A stretch of 64,000 nt of DNA from Reddybacter sp041277045 (GTDB taxonomy: Bacteria > Pseudomonadota > Gammaproteobacteria > Pseudomonadales > Porticoccaceae), in NCBI GenBank assembly GCA_041277045.1, contig JBGFSY010000003.1:186001-250000 (forward strand), written 5' to 3'. The translations under genes and the position numbers were made by a program. The notes beneath the pieces are model-generated. The model searched no databases. It saw only the letters and a program-made list of their open reading frames with translations, and was not told where the DNA came from. Of the stretch, positions 17,972 to 25,849 are shown piece by piece (the first letter of the stretch is position 1; every line of letters starts with the position of its first letter).

Positions 17972-20482
17972 TTATTGAGTCGTAGCGTAGCCTAAAAATC
18001 GCGGTTTAAATGTTTTTGCCATCGCGGGTAATAAGATCATACTGGCTAAAAAGCTAATGGTAATTGATAGTGCTACGCAGGTGCCAAATTCCTGCAGGAT
18101 AACGACCTTACTAAAAACAAGGATGCCAAAGCCAGAGGCCAGGGTTAGAAAGTTAAACAGCAGGGCGCGGCCGGTAGAGGGGAATAGGGCCATGAGTGTT
18201 TGATCTGTCACGACATCGCTACGGCCTATTAATACTTGTAGGCGTTCGACGGTATGAATTGAGAAGTCGACACCGAGTCCAATAGCAATGGCAGCAAACA
18301 TTGACGAGCTGACTGACAGGGCAACCCCGGTGTAGCCCATATAGGCATAGACAGCAAAAATGGTGGTGATAATGGGCGCCAAGCAGAACAGGCCAGCAGT
18401 GAGGGAGCGGAAACTCAGTGCCGCCATAAGAAAGACCAGGGCCAGGGTGACCGATAAACCGATGAGGTGGCCATCACCGAGGCGCTGCATCCATTCATAA
18501 TTAATGTAGGCCCGCCCGGTGGCTTGTCCCTTGATACCTGTTTGATTAAATGTGGTTCGCAGATAATCATTGAGATATTCAATGACGGCGGCAATGGTCT
18601 TGTAATTTTCCTTTTCAAGGCTGATGCGAATATTGGCCAGGCGATAATCGTAATCAATAATGTTGTCAAAGTCGGTAGGGTTAGCCGTGACAGAGTAGAG
18701 TAGGAAATACTGGGCGCTGAGATCGACACTTTCTGGCAGCCGATAGGCTTTGGGGTCGTCGGCGTTCATGGCCCGATTCATCTGTTTTAAATAATCGACC
18801 ACAGAGGTGCTGCCTTTGACGTAGGGATGCTGCGCCAAATGTGTTTGCAGGGCTTCGATTTTGTGCAGATTCTCGGGTTTGAACAGGTCCTCAGTATTTT
18901 CAGTTTCGACCATGACATCGAGAAAATAAGTGCCGTCAAAGGCTTCGTTGATTGCATCGTTGGCGATAATAATGGGCTCGTCCTGTTGAAAAGCCTTAAT
19001 TAAAGATTCATCCATTTCTATTTTAAGCCCGCCATGAATCCCCGCCGTGACGGTGAGTAGCCCCAACAGTAGGAAAGACCTGGGGTACTTGAGTGTCACT
19101 TTACCCAGCCAGCTGGCGGCTTTGGCGAAACTGTCGAGCTGCGGTTGTGGGGTCGTTGTGTTGCTAGTGCTTGTTTGAGAGGGAGGGGCGCCTATCAAAT
19201 TTGTGTTGGTGGATGTGTGTTGTAGATAGGCACGACTGCGCTGGGGCTTGAGTAGGCTGAGTAGGGCGGGCACGATAAACATCGAATAGAGCCAGGCGAT
19301 ACTGACGCCAAATAAGGCAAAGAGGCCAAAGTATTTCATCGGCGGCATGATCGTCGCGATGCTAAGGCCGAAAAAACCAGCGATAGTGGTCAAAGATGTC
19401 AGGGTAATGGGGCGCCAAATATGGCTCATTGTCGTCGCGCTTAATTCTCTGGAGCTAAATGAGGGATGCCGTGCGGCGGTTTCGTAGTACTCGGTGAGAA
19501 TATGTATAGAGTCGGCGACGGCGATGCCAATTAATACCACCGGTAGGGCATTGGTGATAATAAAGAATTTGATATCGAATGCGGCCATTAAGCCAATGGC
19601 GGATGCGGCCGTGGCAAGTACCACAAAGGCGGGAATCAAGGTGCCACGTAGGGTGCCAAAGGCGACGAAGCACAGAGCAATAATGAGCAGCGCCGAGAGT
19701 GGCATAATCCGCGAGGCATCGGCGTCAATGTAGCTGCCAAAATAACCCGCCAATGCACCTTCCCCAGCGACGTGAATACGTTCATCACTCCTTAAGTCGG
19801 CGCTGTCGGCCAGTGCCAATAAAGCCTGATAAGTTGCCTGGGCTTTGTCGGGGTCGATTTGCTCGGCAATAATTATTGTGCCCGAGCCATCCTCTGCCAC
19901 CAAAGTGCCGACATAAAGGGGGAAAGCCATCACTGCTGTTTTCACTGCAGCTGCATCGGCGGCTGTTTCGGGCAGGGTTTCTAAAAAGGGCTCGACCTCC
20001 ATGCCTTCATCGCTGCCAATAATGTTGTTTTCATTGGCCAGGCTGCTGATGCCCTCTGGGTCGAGGTTGTCAATGTTCTCGAGTTCGCTCGTCAGCCAAT
20101 CAAGCAGCTGCAGTGTGTGGGGGTTAAACACGCCCTCGGGGCCATTGTTCATAATGGCGATGACCATGGGGTCGCCCAGACCAAAGGTGTCGCGGGCTTT
20201 TTGACTGAGCAGCAGAGCAGGGTGATCCTCGGGCATAAAGGCATCGCTGCGAGTATCTTTTTCTAGCGTCGGAATAAAACGGGCGAAAATAATGATTAAG
20301 CAGATGCTTAGGCAAATACCGAGTCGCGGATAAGCAGTGCTGGCCCAGAAAAATCGCCAAGCCTGGGTGTGTTTATTAACGGCTATATCCACGAAGTTGG
20401 GAAGTCCTTTTTTTCGAGCTAATTTTAAGATTTCATCATTATGCTTTTTTGCTATTAAGCTCTCAAGTCTGGGGTAGATCAT
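17972..20482 (-). CDS. RND/MMPL-family transporter
   Basis: 836-aa inner-membrane protein of the MMPL/HpnN type in the RND superfamily. One TM segment near residues 50-70 is followed by a large periplasmic domain, a bundle of about five TM helices around residues 260-410, a Ser/Thr/Gln-rich cytoplasmic linker, then the repeat of the same layout. The conserved GIAVADSIHILTEYYET and GLGVDFSIHTVERLQ helices carry the acidic residues used for proton coupling in this family. The substrate is probably a lipid or hydrophobic metabolite. It is the first gene of the operon with the LolA-like and DUF1302 genes, and divergent from the BVMO gene across 280 bp. Confidence 0.9.
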   Translation of the reverse strand: MIYPRLESLIAKKHNDEILKLARKKGLPNFVDIAVNKHTQAWRFFWASTAYPRLGICLSICLIIIFARFIPTLEKDTRSDAFMPEDHPALLLSQKARDTFGLGDPMVIAIMNNGPEGVFNPHTLQLLDWLTSELENIDNLDPEGISSLANENNIIGSDEGMEVEPFLETLPETAADAAAVKTAVMAFPLYVGTLVAEDGSGTIIIAEQIDPDKAQATYQALLALADSADLRSDERIHVAGEGALAGYFGSYIDADASRIMPLSALLIIALCFVAFGTLRGTLIPAFVVLATAASAIGLMAAFDIKFFIITNALPVVLIGIAVADSIHILTEYYETAARHPSFSSRELSATTMSHIWRPITLTSLTTIAGFFGLSIATIMPPMKYFGLFALFGVSIAWLYSMFIVPALLSLLKPQRSRAYLQHTSTNTNLIGAPPSQTSTSNTTTPQPQLDSFAKAASWLGKVTLKYPRSFLLLGLLTVTAGIHGGLKIEMDESLIKAFQQDEPIIIANDAINEAFDGTYFLDVMVETENTEDLFKPENLHKIEALQTHLAQHPYVKGSTSVVDYLKQMNRAMNADDPKAYRLPESVDLSAQYFLLYSVTANPTDFDNIIDYDYRLANIRISLEKENYKTIAAVIEYLNDYLRTTFNQTGIKGQATGRAYINYEWMQRLGDGHLIGLSVTLALVFLMAALSFRSLTAGLFCLAPIITTIFAVYAYMGYTGVALSVSSSMFAAIAIGLGVDFSIHTVERLQVLIGRSDVVTDQTLMALFPSTGRALLFNFLTLASGFGILVFSKVVILQEFGTCVALSITISFLASMILLPAMAKTFKPRFLGYATTQ

Positions 20483-20762
20483 ATGGGCACTCTACATGCT
20501 GCGTATGACGTCTCTAGATTGAGCCTGCAACTTTTCCTTTGATAGTAATTGAACTCTTTTGTCAACGTTGGCCCTGGCCAGTCTTGGTGCTACTATGTTC
20601 CGCTGCTTTTTTTACGAAACTAAAGGAGACCTTTAAATCCTTGTAAATTAAGTGGTTATAAGGCCTGAGGATATCCTGGAGTTCGTTGTCAGAAGATCAA
20701 ATACAAGGTCAAAAACGATTTAAGTATTACATTTTGTTCAGAGAAATTTAACGAGGAAAAAA

Positions 20763-22385
20763 ATGACAACATCAAATACATATGACGCCATTGTAATGGG
20801 CGCCGGAATTGCTGGTATGTACCAGCTTTACACACTGCGCGAGCAGGGTTTCAAGGTTAAGGTTTATGAAACGGGCGACGGCGTTGGCGGTACCTGGCAC
20901 TGGAACAACTACCCGGGTTGCCGTTTTGACTCCGAGAGTTACACTTATGCCTACTCCTGGTCGGAAGAGGTCTTGAAAGAATGGACCTGGACCGAACGTT
21001 TCGCGCCTCAGCCCGAGACCAAGCGTTACCTCAACTTTGTCGCCGACAAGTTTGATCTGCGCAAAGATATTCAGTTCAACAGTCGTGTTGCCAAAGCCAC
21101 TTACGACGAAGCTAACACCGAGTGGGAAGTAGAGCTCGACGATGGCAGCACTGCGCGCGCCAAATTTGTGATCTCTGCAACAGGTCCATTGTCTGCGTTC
21201 ACTCTGCCCAACATCCCCGGTCGCGATAGTTTTGCCGGTGATTCCTGCCACACGGCCCGTTGGCCTGTTGGCGATAGTGGCTGGAAGGCGAATGATTTCA
21301 GTGGCTTACGTGTTGGTGTCATCGGCACGGGTGCTACCGGCGTACAGGTAATTCAGGAAATTTCCAAAACCTGTAAAGAGTTGAGTGTATTCCAGCTGTC
21401 ACCCAACTGGTGTGCACCGTTAAATAATGGCCCCATTGGCGAAGAAGAAACGGCTCACAACAAAGAAAATGCCCAGGCGATTTTCGATCAGTGCAACGCC
21501 ACTTTCGGCGGCTTCCTGCATGCCTTTGACGAGCGTTCAGCGGGCGATGTACCTGAAGAAGAGCGCGAAGCCTTTTTCGAGAAGCTCTACGCCGAGCCGG
21601 GTTTTGGTATTTGGTTGGGCAACTTTGCCGACATCATGGTCAACCCAGAAGCCAATGAAATCATCACTAAGTTCATTGCCAAGAAGATCCGTCAGCGTGT
21701 AAAAGATCCCGTTGTAGCCGATGCTTTGATCCCCAAGGATCACGGTTTTGGTACCCGTCGTGTACCGATGGAAACCAAGTACTTTGAGTGCTACAACCAG
21801 GACAATGTTCACCTGGTCGACTTGACGAAAACGCCCATCGAAGAGATCGTCCCCACGGGCATTCAATGCACTGACAAAACCTATGACCTGGATGTGTTGA
21901 TCTATGCCACCGGTTTTGACGCGGTCACTGGTGCACTGCGCCGCATTGACATTGCCGGTATTAACGGTGAGAAGCTGGTCGACAAATGGGCCGATGGCCC
22001 CAGCACTTACCTGGGTATGCAGACCACGGGCTATCCCAACCTGTTTACTCTGGTTGGCCCACACAACGGCGCGACCTTCTGTAATATTCCCCGTTGCATC
22101 GAGCAAAATGTGGAATGGGTCAGTGATTTGGTCGGCTATATGCGCGACAAAAACCTCAATGAAATTCAGCCGACACAAAAGGCCGAGGACGATTGGACTG
22201 TTCACGTCGATGAGTTGGCACAGCAGACATTGTTCCCGACAGCCGATTCCTGGTTTATGGGCACCAATGTCAACAACCCCGACAAGAAGCGCATGTTTAT
22301 GCTCTACGCCGGTGGTGCGCCAAACTACAAGGCGAAGTGTGACGATGTTGCGGCCAAAGATTACGACGGCTTTGTGCTGAAATAG
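20763..22385 (+). CDS. Baeyer-Villiger monooxygenase, cyclohexanone monooxygenase type
   Basis: Flavoprotein inserting oxygen next to a ketone carbonyl, giving a lactone or ester; 540 aa. The FAD motif GAGIAG is at 13-18 and GVGGTWHWNNYPGCRFD follows. The class fingerprint F-x-G-x3-H-x3-W-P is exact (FAGDSCHTARWP, residues 157-168). The NADPH Rossmann motif GTGATG is at 188-193. This identifies a type I BVMO; the true ketone is unknown. It is monocistronic, preceded by GAGG-AAAA and followed by two hairpins. The divergent RND/LolA-like/DUF1302 operon suggests a hydrophobic substrate or product that is moved through the envelope. Confidence 0.95.
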   Translation: MTTSNTYDAIVMGAGIAGMYQLYTLREQGFKVKVYETGDGVGGTWHWNNYPGCRFDSESYTYAYSWSEEVLKEWTWTERFAPQPETKRYLNFVADKFDLRKDIQFNSRVAKATYDEANTEWEVELDDGSTARAKFVISATGPLSAFTLPNIPGRDSFAGDSCHTARWPVGDSGWKANDFSGLRVGVIGTGATGVQVIQEISKTCKELSVFQLSPNWCAPLNNGPIGEEETAHNKENAQAIFDQCNATFGGFLHAFDERSAGDVPEEEREAFFEKLYAEPGFGIWLGNFADIMVNPEANEIITKFIAKKIRQRVKDPVVADALIPKDHGFGTRRVPMETKYFECYNQDNVHLVDLTKTPIEEIVPTGIQCTDKTYDLDVLIYATGFDAVTGALRRIDIAGINGEKLVDKWADGPSTYLGMQTTGYPNLFTLVGPHNGATFCNIPRCIEQNVEWVSDLVGYMRDKNLNEIQPTQKAEDDWTVHVDELAQQTLFPTADSWFMGTNVNNPDKKRMFMLYAGGAPNYKAKCDDVAAKDYDGFVLK

Positions 22386-22393
22386 TCTTTGTA

Positions 22394-22453
22394 AACTGTC
22401 GTTCGAAAGACAGTTAGAAAAACGGTGGTTCTTGGGAGCCGCCGTTTTTTTTT
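22394..22453 (+). terminator. Tandem hairpins ending in a Rho-independent terminator after the BVMO gene
   Basis: A perfect 7-bp hairpin AACTGTC/GACAGTT (22394-22415) is followed by AAACGGTGG/CCGCCGTTT (22418-22447) and a run of nine T. Confidence 0.8.
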
Positions 22454-22595
22454 GAGCGTTATTTCTCAATCTCTCTGCCTGTCTATACTCTGAGTAGGTT
22501 CAGCTTAGCTTCTCTTCACAGTACGACTCGAGGGCGCGATGATGCTTGCAGGGCATGTCTTAAAAACAAACAATAAGAGTGTTCGCAGAGATCGG

Positions 22596-23635
22596 ATGAA
22601 TATGCAAAACCCTTTATTTACGCTGTTACACGAGTCCTCTACGGGATATTGCTGGCCCTGAGCTCCGCCATGAGCTTGGCCGTGACCGAGACGCGCCAAA
22701 CCATTAAGGCGCTGTATATCCCCCTCGCCGATCACTACGCCGCCATCGTTGCCTACGAACGTTATCGTGAGCAAATGCAGTACGCAGATTTTCAGATCGA
22801 GCAAATGGGTAACTGGAACCTACTGCGCACGTATTTCCAGTCGGGCGAGGCAGATATGGCTTATGTGATGACACCTCTGGCGATTGAGATGTACCAGCCC
22901 CAGACCTGATCCTCCTCGACGTTCAATTCCCGAGATGGATGGTTACGAGGTTTGTCAGCGCTTGAAAAGCTCAGATAGTACCCAGCAAATCCCAGTTGTG
23001 TTTGTCACCGGCAAAGATCAAATTGAAAACGAGGAGCTGGGTTTGAGCCTGGGTGTGGCGGACTACATCACCCAACCTTATTCCCCCGCCATCATTGAAG
23101 CCCGTATAGCCACTCATATCACCCTTAAACAGCAGAGTGATGAGCTGCGTCGTTTGGCCATGCTCGACCAGTTGATGAGCCTCTACAATCGCCATTTTTT
23201 GATTGATGTTGCCACCACGCGCATTAGCCAGGCACACCGACACCTGCGGACGCTTTGTTTGCTGGTGATCGATATTGACCACTTTAAAGAGGTCAACGAC
23301 AAGCACGGTCACAGCGTGGGTGATGCCGTACTGCGCGAAGTGGCTGCTATTTTGAAGCAGCAAAGTCGCAGTGAAGATATTGTGCCCGCCTTGGCGGAGA
23401 GGGATTTGTAGTTTTACTGGACAACTGTGACCTGGTTAATGGTGCTCAATAAGTTGAGTCACTGCGCGCCAGCCTTATCGAGTCGCCTATAGAGGGCTTG
23501 CGTGTCAGCGCCAGCTTTGGCCTCGCTCAACTGGCTGATAACGATGAGACCTTTAATGCATTATTAAATCGCGCCGATGATGCACTCTATAAAGCGAAAA
23601 GGAATGGGCGTAACCGAGTTGAAGTGGCTGATTAA
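22596..23635 (+). pseudogene. Decayed sensor gene: periplasmic substrate-binding segment fused to receiver and GGDEF remnants
   Basis: Three pieces of coding sequence lie in different frames. Piece one (about 22640-22905) has a signal-peptide-like stretch (GILLALSSAMSLA) and the start of an ABC-type substrate-binding domain (IKALYIPLADHYAAIVAYE). It then jumps into the middle of a response-regulator receiver (DLILLDVQFP, then PEMDGYEVCQRL after a one-base loss near 22930). The receiver continues into a GGDEF domain (DHFKEVNDKHGHSVGD). A one-base loss near 23384 breaks the frame just before the signature, which reads GGEGF in place of GGEEF, and a TAA at 23450 interrupts the remainder (SFGLAQLAD; LYKAKRNGRNRVE). 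It is not functional as a cyclase. Confidence 0.85.
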
Positions 23636-23777
23636 TAGCTTGTTTAACGCCAGGTGTCACGGCGTTTAGTCATTTAGTTGAAGGGAATAAATTAACTGGC
23701 CGACCAGGCGAAAGCACGCAAGTTTAGCTGTGCACTCGTTGTAATTAGACATAATGAGTTCATAACAACGCGATAAT

Positions 23778-23811
23778 AAAAAAGCCCCGCTGTCACCAGC
23801 GGGGCTTTTTT
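23778..23811. terminator. Strong bidirectional terminator downstream of aceA
   Basis: Perfect 15-bp stem AAAAAAGCCCCGCTG/CAGCGGGGCTTTTTT with a four-base loop. It serves aceA on the minus strand and closes the pseudogene region on the plus strand. Confidence 0.9.
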
Positions 23812-23831
23812 ATTGCTTCAGTTTTATGATA

Positions 23832-25421
23832 TTAAAACTGATTCATGGTGTTGTCTTTGCCCGAGGCTTTCAGCGCTTGATCACCAGAGAAGTACTCTTT
23901 GTGAGCGTCGCCCATATCGGAGCCAGCCATGTTTTGATGCTTAACGCAGGCGATACCCTGACGGATTTCTTTGCGCTGTACGCCGGCCACATAACCGAGC
24001 ATGCCCTGGTCACCGAAGTACTCTTTCGCCAGATTGTCGGTAGACAGTGCGGCGGTGTGGTAAGTCGGCAGGGTGATGAGGTGGTGGAAGATACCGGCTT
24101 CGCGAGCTGAATCAGCCTGGAAGGTACGAATTTTTTCATCGGCAACAACGGCCAGCTCAGTCTCGTCGTAGCTTTCGCTCATCAAGTCATCGCGAACGTA
24201 GGCTGAAACATCTTTACCCGCTTCGGCCCAGGTGTCGAAGACTTGCTGGCGGAAGTTGAGCGTCCAGTTAAACGATGGCGAGTTGTTGTAAACCAGCTTG
24301 GCGTTGGGGATGACCTTGCGGATTTCATCAACCATGGCGCCAATTTGGCCAACGTGGGGCTTCTCAGTTTCGATCCACAGCAGGTCAGCACCACTTTGCA
24401 GTGAAACGATGCTGTCGAGTACGCAACGCGCTTCGCCAGTACCGGCTTTAAAACGCATCAGGCCGTTGGGCAGACGTACGGGGCGAACCAGCTTGCCGTT
24501 TTGCTTGATAACGAGATCGCCGTTACCCAGGTCGTCAGCAGTCACTTCTTCCACTTCGAGAAAGGCGTTGTACTGGTCGGCCAGGTCGCCGGGCTCTTGT
24601 GATACGGGGATTTTCTGGGTCAGGCCAGCACCCAGTGAGTCGGTGCGGGCTACGATAACGCCATCGTCAACACCCAGCTCTAAAAAGGCGTAGCGAACGG
24701 CATTGATCTTGGCGACGAAGTCTTCGTGAGGCACGGTGACTTTACCGTCCTGGTGGCCGCACTGCTTGGCGTCAGACACCTGATTCTCAAGCTGGATGCA
24801 GCAAGCACCGGCTTCGATCATTTTCTTGGCCAGCAGGTAAGTCGCTTCTTCGTTACCGAAACCGGCATCGATGTCGGCAATAATGGGCACAATGTGGGTT
24901 TCGTGATTGTCGATCTTGGCTTGTACTTTTGCCTCAGCAGCGGCATCGCCAGCGTCACGGGCAGCGTCGAGTTCGCGGAACAAACCGCCGAGCTCGCGGG
25001 CATCAGCCTGGCGCAAGAAAGTGTAAAGCTCTTCAATCAGTGCAGAAACAGAGGTTTTCTCGTGCATAGACTGATCGGGCAGTGGGCCGAAGTCAGAACG
25101 CAGAGCGGCAACCATCCAACCCGACAGGTAGAGGTAGCGCTTGTTGGTGGTCTGTAGGTGCTTCTTAATGGCGATCATTTTCTGTTGGCCGATAAAACCG
25201 TGCCAGCAACCCAGTGACTGGGTGTAGCTAGCGGAGTCAGCGTCGTACTCGGCCATATCTTTACGCATGATGCCGGCGGTGTACTTGGCGATATCGATGC
25301 CAGTTTGGAAGCGGTTCTGGGCGCGCATACGAGCGACATACTCAGGGCTGATGGCGTTCCAGGCACTGCCTTGCTCTTTGATCAAGCTGGCAGCAGCGTC
25401 GATGTCTGATGAATATGACAT
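23832..25421 (-). CDS. aceA: Isocitrate lyase
   Basis: First enzyme of the glyoxylate shunt, splitting isocitrate to glyoxylate and succinate. At 529 aa it belongs to the long form seen in Pseudomonas. The catalytic cysteine is in the variant signature KQCGHQDGKV (Cys221) where E. coli has KKCGH. PIIADIDAGFGNEEATYLLAKK carries metal-binding acids, and the closing segment includes YNNSPSFNW. GGAGTCACTGACT precedes the ATG. It is monocistronic, with a 428-bp region before the divergent tex gene and a strong terminator behind. With acs it supports growth on acetate or fatty acids; malate synthase is not in the window. Confidence 0.97.
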   Translation of the reverse strand: MSYSSDIDAAASLIKEQGSAWNAISPEYVARMRAQNRFQTGIDIAKYTAGIMRKDMAEYDADSASYTQSLGCWHGFIGQQKMIAIKKHLQTTNKRYLYLSGWMVAALRSDFGPLPDQSMHEKTSVSALIEELYTFLRQADARELGGLFRELDAARDAGDAAAEAKVQAKIDNHETHIVPIIADIDAGFGNEEATYLLAKKMIEAGACCIQLENQVSDAKQCGHQDGKVTVPHEDFVAKINAVRYAFLELGVDDGVIVARTDSLGAGLTQKIPVSQEPGDLADQYNAFLEVEEVTADDLGNGDLVIKQNGKLVRPVRLPNGLMRFKAGTGEARCVLDSIVSLQSGADLLWIETEKPHVGQIGAMVDEIRKVIPNAKLVYNNSPSFNWTLNFRQQVFDTWAEAGKDVSAYVRDDLMSESYDETELAVVADEKIRTFQADSAREAGIFHHLITLPTYHTAALSTDNLAKEYFGDQGMLGYVAGVQRKEIRQGIACVKHQNMAGSDMGDAHKEYFSGDQALKASGKDNTMNQF

Positions 25422-25849
25422 AGTCAGTGACTCCTTAAATGAAGATGGGTGGTGAAAAGCCGCTTAGTTGAACGTTGGCATCTTGCGAGTAATCGGGCGA
25501 GATACATTGGACAGCTAAGTAGCGGTTGTTTTCTAACGTGAGAATAGTAGCGAAATGAGGCTAATAAATTAAATCAATAATTTCTATGTTCGGTATTTAT
25601 TCGCTGAATGTTGGCTGTGTTTGGGCTTGCTGGTGCAACGTGCATGATACAGACGAGAGGCATAGCCGTACGGGCTTAGGGCGACAGAGATAGCCTCAAT
25701 AAAAAACACTGTGAGCCAGCAGATTAGTGCTGTTTTATGCGGCGCTTGTATCCATAATAGCGGGGCGCAGAAAGGCCTGTTTCATTTTCGGGCCACTGCG
25801 TGAAGCCGATCCACCATAGCCTCCCTTAATCAAGCCGACCGAACTAAGA
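25422..25849. other. Divergent intergenic region aceA/tex
   Basis: 428 bp without a plausible gene. An AT-rich core near 25555-25600 probably holds the aceA promoter, but no sigma-70 hexamer pair stood out clearly. No repeat or RNA element was recognised. Confidence 0.4.

Noticed and set aside
20483..20762. Possible sigma-54 promoter before the first BVMO gene
   Set aside because: TTGGCCCTGGCC and TCTTGGTGC are close in sequence, but the spacing between GG and GC is off by one in every arrangement.
22401..22408. GTTCGAA, reminiscent of a tRNA T-loop
   Set aside because: It is the loop of a short hairpin after the BVMO gene; no acceptor, D or anticodon arm fits around it.
21537..22469. 310-codon minus-strand frame opposite the first BVMO gene
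   Set aside because: The plus strand encodes a complete BVMO with all motifs; the antisense frame has no recognisable domain and runs over the terminator.
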